Source: Rhodospirillales bacterium (GTDB lineage: Bacteria > Pseudomonadota > Alphaproteobacteria > Rhodospirillales > Casp-alpha2). From it: DNA of 6,871 nt. This document shows positions 1 through 6,388 of this stretch, in pieces (the first letter of the stretch is position 1; every line of letters begins with the position of its first letter). Made by a program: the position numbers and the translations under genes. Location of the stretch: positions 1 to 6,871 of the forward strand of contig JACPJY010000151.1 in NCBI GenBank assembly GCA_016187325.1, in the 5' to 3' direction. The notes beneath the pieces are model-generated. The model saw nothing but the letters and a program-made list of their open reading frames with translations, ran no database searches and was not told the origin of the DNA.

Positions 1-1
1 C

Positions 2-157
2 GACCACACCAAGTTCAACCGCACCGCGCCGGTGCGCGTCGCCAACCTCGACCAAGTCAATTACGTGATCACCGACCTGAAACCGGAGGGCGCGATGGCC
101 AAAGGCCTGGCCAAGCTCTCGGCCGAGCTCTTGGTGGCGGGAAACAAGAAACGCTGA
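2..157 (+). CDS. DeoR/GlpR-family transcriptional regulator, C-terminal end (partial)
   Basis: Only the last 51 codons are in the window; the gene enters from the left edge and ends with TGA at 155-157. The visible protein begins DHTKFNRTAPVRVANLDQVN and continues with VITD. This matches the end of the DeoR-type sensor domain, in which (A)DH[ST]KF followed by a valine-rich strand and a (V/I)TD strand is typical. Known for the family: an N-terminal helix-turn-helix binds operator DNA, and the C-terminal domain senses a phosphorylated sugar or similar metabolite, usually repressing a sugar or glycerol-phosphate gene set. The DNA-binding half lies outside the window, so neither target nor effector can be named. 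It converges on the phosphate cotransporter gene with 7 bases between stop codons; no regulatory link follows from that. Family call is fairly sure; GlpR identity is not claimed. Confidence 0.8.
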   Translation, partial: DHTKFNRTAPVRVANLDQVNYVITDLKPEGAMAKGLAKLSAELLVAGNKKR

Positions 158-178
158 GGCGGGCTCAGGTCTCCTTGT
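144..178. terminator. Nested inverted repeat over two convergent stop codons, possible weak bidirectional terminator
   Basis: Two arm pairs share one centre at base 161. The inner pair is CTGAG (154-158) with CTCAG (164-168) around a 5-base loop. The outer pair is ACAAG (144-148) with CTTGT (174-178), separated from the inner pair by 5 unpaired bases on each side. The inner arms contain the TGA of the regulator and the TGA of the opposite-strand cotransporter. The position suits a shared terminator, but the stem is short, has a large internal loop, and no U-run follows on either strand. Confidence 0.25.
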
Positions 179-1817
179 CCGTCGGCGGTTTGGGTTCCAG
201 CAGGCCCGCTTGCGCGAGTACCGGGTACGCGACGGCGACGATGTGCGAGTGGATGCGCTTGAGGTCGCGCAGCACGTCCATGTGCAGTGCGCTGGTTTCG
301 ATGCTCTCGCGCCGGCCCTCGCGCAGCCGGGCGAGGTGGCGGGCGGCGTCGGCGCGCTCCAGTTCGACGACCTCGCGCTTTTCCTGCAGCAGCCGGAGCG
401 CCATCCTCTCGTCGCCGGACATGAACACGACAAGCGCCAGCTTCATGTTGGCGGCGACCTTGGCGTGCAGCGCCTCGAGCTCGGCAAGGCCGTCCTCCGA
501 GAACCGCACGCCCTGCTCGGACTTCTTGCCGGCCAGTTCCATCAGGTTCTCGATGATGTCGCCGATGTGCTCGAGGTCGGTGGTGAATGTCAGGATCTGC
601 GTCGCCCGGCGACCTTCCTCGCTGTCGAGCTCGTGGCGGCTGATCTCGGTGACGTAAAGCTTGATCGCCTCATAGAGCCTGTCGACGGTGTCGTCGCGGA
701 CCATGATCTCATGCGCCAGCCCGCCATCGTCCTCTTTCAGCGCTTTGATGGTGTCTTTGAGCATCGATTCAACGACATCGCCGACCCGCAACGCCTCGCG
801 CGCGGCGGCCGCCAGCGCCACCGGCGGCGACGTTAGGCTGGCGCGCTCCAGGTGCTTCGGCCGGCCGGGATCGTCGGCCGCCGGCTTCACCGGCAGCAGG
901 CGCTCGGCCAGCTTGGCCGCGAGGCCGGTGAAACCGATGAAGACGACCGCGATCGCCAGATTGAAGGCGGTGTGGAAGTTGACGACCTGGCGCGTCGCGT
1001 CGGCGCCGAGCCACGCGATCGCCGGCTGTACCACGTCGATTGCCGGCAGTACCGCGGCGACGCCGATCAGCTTGAAGGCGGCGTTGCCGAACGTCACCCG
1101 ACGGGCAACCGCGCCTTCCGCGAGAGTCGCCAGGATCGGCGCCAGGGTGCCGCCCAAATTCGCCCCCAGCACCAGCGCGAATGCCAGATCCATCGGCACC
1201 GTGCCGGCGTGGGCGAAGGCCATGATCAGCAGCACCACGGCGAGGCTGGAGTGCGCGAGCCAGGTCAATAGCGCCGCCACCAGCACCGCGATCGTGCGCT
1301 CGCCGACCATTGAGCCGAGGACTTCGCGCAGCACCTCGGATTCGCGCAATGGCTCGGAGGTGGCGACGATCAGCTTCAGCGCCAGCAGCATCAGCCCCAA
1401 ACCAAGGGCGGCGCGGCCGAGCTGCCGCGGCCGCGTGCGCTCGGCCATCGAATGGACGACGAAGCCGACGGCGATCAGCCCCGGCGACAGGAAGAAGACG
1501 TCGAAAGACAGCACCTGGGCGACGAGCGTGGTACCGACGTCGGCGCCTAGCATCACCGCCAGCGCCGGCGCCGTCGCCATCAGCCCATGGGCGCAAAACG
1601 ATGCCACCATCAGCGCCGTCGCGGTCGAGCTTTGCAGCACCGCGGTGACGCCGATTCCGACGCGCAGCGCCCGCAGCCGGTTGGAGACACTGCGGGCGAC
1701 GATCTGGCGCAGATCGCTGTCGTAGGCGCGCTCGATACCAGTGCGCACCATGCGCATGCCCCACAGCAACAGCGCGACAGCGCCGACGATGTTGATCAGG
1801 AACCCGGTGGCCGAAAT
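165..1817 (-). CDS. Na/Pi cotransporter family protein with C-terminal PhoU-like domain
   Basis: Predicted inner-membrane Na+-coupled phosphate carrier of the NptA/YjbB type, 550 residues from the chosen start. Two inverted-repeat carrier units are visible. The first has QSSTA (about residues 62-66) and GADVGTT (91-97); the second has HSS (189-191) and GANLGGT (218-224), each among long hydrophobic segments. A basic linker near residue 305 leads to a helical, charged PhoU-like region (about 330-535) with repeated DLEHIGDI/DLKRIHSH-type helices, expected in the cytoplasm. Start choice: the first conventional start (TTG at 1769-1767) would cut the first membrane segment, while the frame upstream carries FLINIVGAVALLL as expected for the family. 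No ATG, GTG or TTG lies in that upstream part before the in-frame TGA at 1886-1884. ATT at 1817-1815 sits 7 bases after a strong AGGGAG. E. coli YjbB of this type has been linked to phosphate export, so direction is open. Confidence 0.93.
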   Translation of the reverse strand: MSATGFLINIVGAVALLLWGMRMVRTGIERAYDSDLRQIVARSVSNRLRALRVGIGVTAVLQSSTATALMVASFCAHGLMATAPALAVMLGADVGTTLVAQVLSFDVFFLSPGLIAVGFVVHSMAERTRPRQLGRAALGLGLMLLALKLIVATSEPLRESEVLREVLGSMVGERTIAVLVAALLTWLAHSSLAVVLLIMAFAHAGTVPMDLAFALVLGANLGGTLAPILATLAEGAVARRVTFGNAAFKLIGVAAVLPAIDVVQPAIAWLGADATRQVVNFHTAFNLAIAVVFIGFTGLAAKLAERLLPVKPAADDPGRPKHLERASLTSPPVALAAAAREALRVGDVVESMLKDTIKALKEDDGGLAHEIMVRDDTVDRLYEAIKLYVTEISRHELDSEEGRRATQILTFTTDLEHIGDIIENLMELAGKKSEQGVRFSEDGLAELEALHAKVAANMKLALVVFMSGDERMALRLLQEKREVVELERADAARHLARLREGRRESIETSALHMDVLRDLKRIHSHIVAVAYPVLAQAGLLEPKPPTDKET

Positions 1818-1824
1818 GGCGAAA

Positions 1825-1830
1825 CTCCCT
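1825..1830 (-). promoter_or_regulatory. Ribosome binding site AGGGAG deciding an ATT start
   Basis: On the minus strand AGGGAG (1830-1825) is followed by 7 bases and then ATT (1817-1815) in the frame of the cotransporter. This is the strongest Shine-Dalgarno match upstream of that gene and its spacing is ideal for ATT. It would be 55 bases away from the conventional TTG at 1769, far too distant to serve it. Confidence 0.6.
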
Positions 1831-1843
1831 TGCCGAAAACGCC

Positions 1844-1871
1844 AGTATAACCGCCGCGTGCCGTAGAAAAA
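1844..1871 (-). promoter_or_regulatory. Candidate sigma-70-like promoter of the cotransporter gene
   Basis: Reading leftward, TATACT (1849-1844) matches the TATAAT -10 consensus at five of six positions. A weak -35-like TTTTTC (1871-1866) lies 16 bases upstream. A start about 7 bases past the -10 would leave roughly ten bases before the AGGGAG ribosome site, so the leader would be very short. The -35 match is poor. A better-looking TTGACC (1887-1882) is 32 bases from the -10, too far to pair with it. This is inference from sequence only. Confidence 0.4.
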
Positions 1872-1907
1872 GCGCGTTTGCGGTCAAAAACGGTAAGAAT
1901 CGGCAAT

Positions 1908-1934
1908 GGCGTCGACGGGCGCCGTCAGAACGCC
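1908..1934 (-). terminator. GC-rich hairpin at the SDR stop codon, possible terminator of the purF cluster
   Basis: GGCGT (1908-1912) pairs with ACGCC (1930-1934), and GACGG (1914-1918) pairs with CCGTC (1922-1926) around a 3-base loop, giving ten G/C-rich pairs broken by a 1x3 internal loop. The SDR stop codon (1927-1925) is inside it. On the minus strand no U-run follows directly; the first TTTTT is at 1890-1886, 17 bases past the stem. It could act as a weak terminator or as an mRNA 3'-end stabiliser. Confidence 0.35.
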
Positions 1935-2662
1935 TTGATCAGCTCGCCGTGGCGGCTGCAGGCAGCTTCCGCCAGCTCGACGAAGAAACCGCTGATGCTA
2001 TCGGCGGTCTTCAGCGTCATCGGATCCTCGCCGGGGAAGGCAGCGGCGCGCATTGCCGTCCGCGTGCCGCCGGGATTGAGCAGGTTGACCCGCACGTTGG
2101 TCTTCGCCACCTCGGCGGCGTAGATCAGCGCCAGCATCTCGAGCGCGCACTTGGAGATTGCGTAGGCGCCCCAGTAGGCGCGGGCCTCGCGGGCCACGGT
2201 CGATGTCACGAATACCACGCGGCCTGCGGGCGAGGCGCGCAACAGCGGATCCATGCTGCGGATCAGCCGCCAGTTGGCGGTGACGTTGACCGCCATCACC
2301 TGGTCCCAGACCGCAGGCTCGGTGTGGGCGAGCGGGCTGAGGGTGCCGAGCAGTCCGGCGTTGCCGATCAGCACGTCGAGCCGCTTGAAACGCTCGAAGA
2401 TGGCGGCGCCGAGCCGGTCGATGGCGTCGAAGTCGGTGAGTTCCATCGGCACCAGAGTCGCCGAGCGGCCGCTCGCGGCGCGGACCTGATCGTCGATCTC
2501 CTCGAGCGCGCCCGGCGTGCGGGCGGTCAGCACCAGATGCGCGCCTTCCTCGGCGAAGCGCTTGGCGACGGCGGCGCCGATGCCCCGCGACGCGCCGGTG
2601 ACCAGCGCGACGCGTCCGTCGAGGCGTTTGGACGGCTGCGGCTTGGCGCCCGGCCGGGGCAT
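1925..2662 (-). CDS. Short-chain dehydrogenase/reductase (SDR) family oxidoreductase
   Basis: A 245-residue classical SDR, the usual family length, predicted to be a soluble NAD(P)(H)-dependent oxidoreductase. Visible motifs: the cofactor-binding TGASRGIG (residues 22-29), NAG (101-103), structural Asn126 in MAVNV, the catalytic Ser154 in VTST, YAISK with Tyr167 and Lys171, and NPGG (196-199) after the sixth strand. Arg26 in the glycine motif and Arg48 after the second strand suggest a preference for NADPH; this is inference. The ATG follows the purF stop by only 3 bases (TAAGGAATG), so translation is probably coupled to purF. The substrate cannot be read from the sequence. I recall SDR genes next to purF in other alphaproteobacteria, so the link may be conserved, but no purine-pathway role is established by what I see. 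All catalytic residues are present and the frame is intact. Confidence 0.94.
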   Translation of the reverse strand: MPRPGAKPQPSKRLDGRVALVTGASRGIGAAVAKRFAEEGAHLVLTARTPGALEEIDDQVRAASGRSATLVPMELTDFDAIDRLGAAIFERFKRLDVLIGNAGLLGTLSPLAHTEPAVWDQVMAVNVTANWRLIRSMDPLLRASPAGRVVFVTSTVAREARAYWGAYAISKCALEMLALIYAAEVAKTNVRVNLLNPGGTRTAMRAAAFPGEDPMTLKTADSISGFFVELAEAACSRHGELIKAF

Positions 2663-2665
2663 TCC

Positions 2666-4141
2666 TTATTCCCGCTCGTCCAGCAATGACAACTGGCGCT
2701 GCACCGGGTCCTTGTCGTGATCGACCAGCGGGATCGGATACTCGCCGGTGAAGCAGGCGTCGCAGTATTGCGGCAGATCGCCGCGGCGCCGCGCCTCGCC
2801 GAGCGCCCGGTAGAGGCCGTCGATGGAGAGGAACGCCAGCGTGTCAACGTTGATATGGCGGGCCATGGCGGCGACGTCGTATTGCGCCGCAAACAGCTCG
2901 TCGCGCTGCGGGGTGTCGATGCCGTAGAAGCACGAGTGCGTGGTCGGCGGGCTTGAGATGCGCATGTGCACCTCTTTGGCGCCGGCGTTGCGGACCATGT
3001 CGACGATCTTCATGCTGGTGGTGCCGCGGACGATCGAGTCGTCGACCAGTACCACCCGCTTGCCCTTGAGCCCGAAGGCGTTGGCGTTGTGCTTGAGGCG
3101 CACGCCGAGATGGCGAATCTGATCGGTCGGCTCGATGAAGGTGCGGCCGACGTAATGGTTGCGGACGATGCCGAACTCGAACGGCACGCCCGCCTGCTGG
3201 GAATAGCCGATGGCCGCCGGCACGCCGGAATCGGGCACCGGCACCACGACGTCGGCGGGAATGTGGCTTTCGCGGGCGAGCTCGGCACCGATGCTCTTGC
3301 GCGCCTCGTAGACGTTGCGGCCTTCCATGACGCTGTCGGGGCGCGCGAAATAGATGTATTCGAAGATGCAGAACCGGTGCGGTGCCTTGTTGAACGGCTT
3401 CAGGCTGTGCAGGCCCTTGTCGTCGATGACGACGATTTCGCCCGGCTCGACGTCGCGCACGAACTTGCCGCCGATGATGTCGAGGGCGCAGGTCTCGGAC
3501 GCGAGCATCCAGGCGTCGCCCAGCCGTCCCAGCACCAGCGGCCGGACGCCGCACGGATCGCGCACGCCGATCAGTTTCTTCTGGGTGATGGCGACCAGCG
3601 AATACGCCCCGACGATCTGGCTTAGCGCGTCGGTCAGCCGGTCGACGACGCGGCCGTATTCGCTGATGGCGATCAGGTGGATGATGGTTTCGGTGTCGCT
3701 GGTGGACTGGAAGATGCAGCCGCGCTGCACCAGTTCCTTCCGGATCTGGTAGGCGTTGGTGAGGTTGCCGTTGTGCGCGATCGCCAAGCCGCCGAATTTG
3801 AAATCGGCGAACAGCGGCTGCACATTGCGCAATATGGTGTCGCCGGTGGTCGAATAGCGGACGTGACCGATGGCGACGTGGCCCGCCAGCCTCGCCATCG
3901 TCTCTGGCGAGTTGAAGTTGTCGCCGACCAAGCCGAGCGCGCGGTGGCTGTGGAACTGCTCGCCGTCGTAGGCGACGATGCCGGCCGCCTCCTGGCCGCG
4001 GTGCTGCAAGGCGTGCAGCCCGAGCACGGCGTGGGTAGCGGCGTCGGGCATGCCGTAGATGCCGAACAACCCGCATTCCTCCTTCGGATGATCGTCGTCC
4101 TCGGGGCGGAGGATGGCGGGCGGGAGCGGGCGTTGGGTCAT
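2666..4141 (-). CDS. purF: Amidophosphoribosyltransferase (glutamine PRPP amidotransferase)
   Basis: Catalyses the first committed step of purine synthesis, converting PRPP and glutamine to 5-phosphoribosylamine in the cytoplasm. From the ATG the protein has 491 residues, normal for the family. The N-terminal class-II glutaminase domain starts at Cys23 in EECGLFGIYG, the nucleophile expected to become the first residue after propeptide removal. It also has Arg95 (VRYSTTG), HNGN (123-126) and Asp149 (STSDTE). The phosphoribosyltransferase domain carries the PRPP loop VVLVDDSIVRGTTS (363-376). Cys258, Cys404, Cys460 and Cys463 match the [4Fe-4S] ligands of the Bacillus subtilis-type enzyme. Start: ATG 4141-4139 has AGGGAG 12 bases upstream. 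An in-frame GTG at 4162-4160 would overlap the cvpA stop as GTGA and add seven residues, but its AAGGA is only 3 bases away. Either is possible; ATG is slightly preferred. It sits 17 bases after cvpA. Confidence 0.97.
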   Translation of the reverse strand: MTQRPLPPAILRPEDDDHPKEECGLFGIYGMPDAATHAVLGLHALQHRGQEAAGIVAYDGEQFHSHRALGLVGDNFNSPETMARLAGHVAIGHVRYSTTGDTILRNVQPLFADFKFGGLAIAHNGNLTNAYQIRKELVQRGCIFQSTSDTETIIHLIAISEYGRVVDRLTDALSQIVGAYSLVAITQKKLIGVRDPCGVRPLVLGRLGDAWMLASETCALDIIGGKFVRDVEPGEIVVIDDKGLHSLKPFNKAPHRFCIFEYIYFARPDSVMEGRNVYEARKSIGAELARESHIPADVVVPVPDSGVPAAIGYSQQAGVPFEFGIVRNHYVGRTFIEPTDQIRHLGVRLKHNANAFGLKGKRVVLVDDSIVRGTTSMKIVDMVRNAGAKEVHMRISSPPTTHSCFYGIDTPQRDELFAAQYDVAAMARHINVDTLAFLSIDGLYRALGEARRRGDLPQYCDACFTGEYPIPLVDHDKDPVQRQLSLLDERE

Positions 4142-4158
4142 CGGGCGATAAATCTCCC

Positions 4159-4896
4159 TCACCGGTCCTTGATGCTGTCGTGGAGCCGCTGCATGTCGCG
4201 TCGTTCCTTCTCGCCGTATCCTACCACGTCGCTGTCCTTTTGGCCCTTCGGTTGTGGCATCGGCAGGTCCTGAACCACCCGGCGCTTGCCCGCGGGCGTC
4301 CCCGGGGGCGGTTCCGCGGCCTTCTTGCCGGCCCCGGTTTTCCCGGCCTTAGCGGCTTTTTCGTCGGTGCCGGCGCCGCCGAAGCCTTCGGGGATCAGCG
4401 TCGCCAGCAGCGCCGCGCCCGGCTTCACCAGGGCCATGGCGCGGGCTTCCTTGATGAATGTCGGCTGCTCCTTCATCGGATAGATGAAGTCGAACGCCAG
4501 GTAGGCGACCAGCACGATCAAGGCGCCCCGCAGTAGCCCAAACAGGAAGCCGAGCGAGCGGTCGACGGCATTTAGCGCGCTTTCCCGGATGCGCTTCGAG
4601 ATCATCCGCGTGAACAGCGATAGCATCATCAGCGACACCACGAACAGCACGATGCCGGCGGCGAAGTCGGCGACGATGGCGTATTCGGTGAACTGCCGCG
4701 CGAACGGCCGCACCAGGGGGAAGCCGTAGATGGTGGCGAAGATGGCGCCGATCCAGTCGACGATCGACAGCACCTCCCGGGTCAGGCCGCGGAAATACGC
4801 GAACACCGCCGAGGCGAGCAGCACCGCGAAGATGCCGATGTCGAGCCAGTTGACCACCGGCGGCAGCTCGGCGGCCGCTGCGGCTGGACTACCCAT
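4159..4896 (-). CDS. cvpA: CvpA family inner-membrane protein
   Basis: A 245-residue CvpA-family membrane protein. Four hydrophobic segments lie at about residues 16-35, 43-62, 73-96 and 116-138, with the family hallmark NAVDRSLGFLFGLLRG between the third and fourth. In E. coli cvpA lies upstream of purF and is needed for colicin V production and envelope stress tolerance; its molecular function is not settled. The tail after residue about 165 is Ala/Lys/Pro/Gly-rich, hydrophilic and probably disordered (KAAKAGKTGAGKKAAEPPPG), and ends in a charged helix. Start: ATG at 4896-4894 lies inside the last codons of radA (ATGGGTAG, 8-base overlap), with GGAG 10 bases upstream. Starting further upstream would add an Arg-rich run that is only radA read in another frame. 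A GTG just before NWLD is a second option and closer to many family members. Adjacent to purF, as in many proteobacteria. Confidence 0.92.
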   Translation of the reverse strand: MGSPAAAAAELPPVVNWLDIGIFAVLLASAVFAYFRGLTREVLSIVDWIGAIFATIYGFPLVRPFARQFTEYAIVADFAAGIVLFVVSLMMLSLFTRMISKRIRESALNAVDRSLGFLFGLLRGALIVLVAYLAFDFIYPMKEQPTFIKEARAMALVKPGAALLATLIPEGFGGAGTDEKAAKAGKTGAGKKAAEPPPGTPAGKRRVVQDLPMPQPKGQKDSDVVGYGEKERRDMQRLHDSIKDR

Positions 4897-6340
4897 GGCG
4901 CCGGCGCTCCGCCGCCGGGCCGTCGCCCGCCGTCGGCCGGGGGCTTTTCGCATCCGGCTTGGCGAACAGCATGAGCAGGTCTTCAAGGCGGGAGATCTCG
5001 GTGATCTTCATGATCCCGTCCCGGGCCTCCTTTTCAACCTTGCCCTTCTTGGCGCCGGCGCGCGTCTGCGCCGGGATGATGGCGCGCTCGAATCCGAGCT
5101 TGCTGGCTTCCTTGAGGCGGGCGTCGGCGCGCGACACCGCCCGTACTTCACCGGAAAGCCCGATCTCGCCGAACACCACCGCGCCCGGCGGCACCGGCAC
5201 GCGGCTGGTCGCCGACACCAACGCCGCGGCGACCGCGAGATCCGCCGCCGGCTCGCCGATCTTGAGCCCGCCGGCGACGTTCAGATACACGTCGTTCGGC
5301 CCCAGCGCAAGGCCACACCGGGCCTCCAGCACCGCCATCACCATCGCCAGCCGACCGGCGTCCCAGCCGACCACCGCCCGGCGTGGGGTGCCGAGCGCCG
5401 ACGGCACGGTAAGGCATTGAATTTCAACGAGGACAGGCCGACTGCCTTCGATCCCGGCGAACACCGCGGCGCCGGTCACCGGCTGGGCGCGGTCGGCGAG
5501 GAACAGCGCCGACGGGTTCACCACCTCGGCGAGGCCGAGATCGGTCATTTCGAAGACGCCGATTTCGTCGCTCGGCCCGAAGCGATTCTTGACCGCGCGC
5601 AGGATGCGGAACTGGTGGCCGCGCTCGCCCTCGAAATAGAGCACCGTGTCGACCATGTGCTCAAGCACGCGCGGGCCGGCGATCAAGCCTTCCTTGGTGA
5701 CGTGGCCGACGAAGATCAGCGCGAAGCCGCGCCGCTTGGCGACCCGGATCAACTCCTGCGCCGAGGAGCGCACCTGCGCCACCGTGCCCGGCGCCGATTC
5801 GAGATTGTCGAGATACATGGTCTGGATCGAATCGATGATGGCGAGGTCCGGCCCGTCGGCGTCGTCGAGGGTGGCGGCGATGTCGCGCACCGAGGTCGCC
5901 GACGCCAAGGCGACCGGCGACTCAGCAATGCCGAGGCGCTCGGCGCGCAGCCGAAGCTGATCCACCGCCTCCTCGCCGGAGATATAGGCGCAGGGCATGG
6001 TTTTGGCGAGCGACGCCGCCACCTGCAGCATCAGCGTCGACTTGCCGATGCCGGGGTCGCCGCCGACCAGCAGCGACGAGCCCGGCACCATACCGCCGCC
6101 GGTGACGCGGTCGAACTCGCCGATGCCGGTGACGCGGCGGGGCTCCCGCTCGCGCGAGCCCTTCAGGCCCTCGAAGTGGATCTTGCGGCCCTTCTTCGAT
6201 CCCAATCCCTTGGGCGCGCTTTCGGGAGCGGCTTCCTCGATGAGCGTGTTCCACGCGCCGCAGCTTTCGCAGCGGCCGGCCCACTTCGGCGCGCTGGCGC
6301 CGCATGACTGGCAGACGTAATTAACGGCTTTACGGGGCAC
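4889..6340 (-). CDS. radA: DNA repair protein RadA (Sms)
   Basis: RecA-like ATPase that drives branch migration of recombination intermediates and aids repair. In order, numbered from the GTG (483 residues): a C4 zinc finger with Cys10, Cys13, Cys24 and Cys27 (CQSCG...CESCG); the Walker A GGDPGIGKST (93-102); Walker B LAIID ending at Asp170; the RadA signature KNRFG (251-255); and a Lon-protease-like C-terminal domain (about 275-455) with GEIGLSGEVRAV (391-402). That domain is known to be non-proteolytic in the family. The tail is short, basic and proline-containing. Start: GTG at 6340-6338 has TAGGA 9 bases upstream and puts the first zinc Cys at residue 10, as in relatives. An in-frame ATG at 6376-6374 adds 12 residues and has AGGG only 4 bases upstream; it cannot be excluded. 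The gene follows the ABC ATPase by 48 bases (12 if ATG) and overlaps cvpA by 8. Confidence 0.97.
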   Translation of the reverse strand: MPRKAVNYVCQSCGASAPKWAGRCESCGAWNTLIEEAAPESAPKGLGSKKGRKIHFEGLKGSREREPRRVTGIGEFDRVTGGGMVPGSSLLVGGDPGIGKSTLMLQVAASLAKTMPCAYISGEEAVDQLRLRAERLGIAESPVALASATSVRDIAATLDDADGPDLAIIDSIQTMYLDNLESAPGTVAQVRSSAQELIRVAKRRGFALIFVGHVTKEGLIAGPRVLEHMVDTVLYFEGERGHQFRILRAVKNRFGPSDEIGVFEMTDLGLAEVVNPSALFLADRAQPVTGAAVFAGIEGSRPVLVEIQCLTVPSALGTPRRAVVGWDAGRLAMVMAVLEARCGLALGPNDVYLNVAGGLKIGEPAADLAVAAALVSATSRVPVPPGAVVFGEIGLSGEVRAVSRADARLKEASKLGFERAIIPAQTRAGAKKGKVEKEARDGIMKITEISRLEDLLMLFAKPDAKSPRPTAGDGPAAERRRHG

Positions 6341-6388
6341 GCGATTGGTTCCTACCGGATACCCGAATCGCGACATTCTACCCTGTTT

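Noticed and set aside
688..1725. Plus-strand frame of 345 codons opposite the cotransporter
   Set aside because: Ser/Arg/Ala-rich low-information product without a plausible ribosome site or domain; an antisense shadow.
769..1887. Long minus-strand open frame shifted relative to the cotransporter
   Set aside because: The product is an Arg/Gly/Ala-rich out-of-frame reading of the cotransporter, with no membrane segments or motifs. It overlaps the well-supported carrier frame almost entirely.
1882..1887. TTGACC as the -35 box of the cotransporter promoter
   Set aside because: It lies 32 bases from the TATACT box, and no acceptable -10 box occurs 16-18 bases downstream of it.
2844..4076. 410-codon minus-strand frame within purF
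   Set aside because: Arg-rich frame-shifted shadow; all PurF catalytic and cluster motifs are in the other frame.
4897..4986. N-terminal extension of CvpA by 30 residues (MKTCSCC...)
   Set aside because: These codons are the radA 3' end in another frame, Cys- and Arg-rich and unlike a CvpA N-terminus. The ATG at 4896 fits better.
4730..6307. Very long open frame (525 codons) on the plus strand antisense to radA and the start of cvpA
   Set aside because: The product is an Arg/His/Asp/Ala-rich string with no recognisable domain, as expected from the reverse strand of high-GC genes. The opposite strand encodes well-conserved RadA and CvpA.
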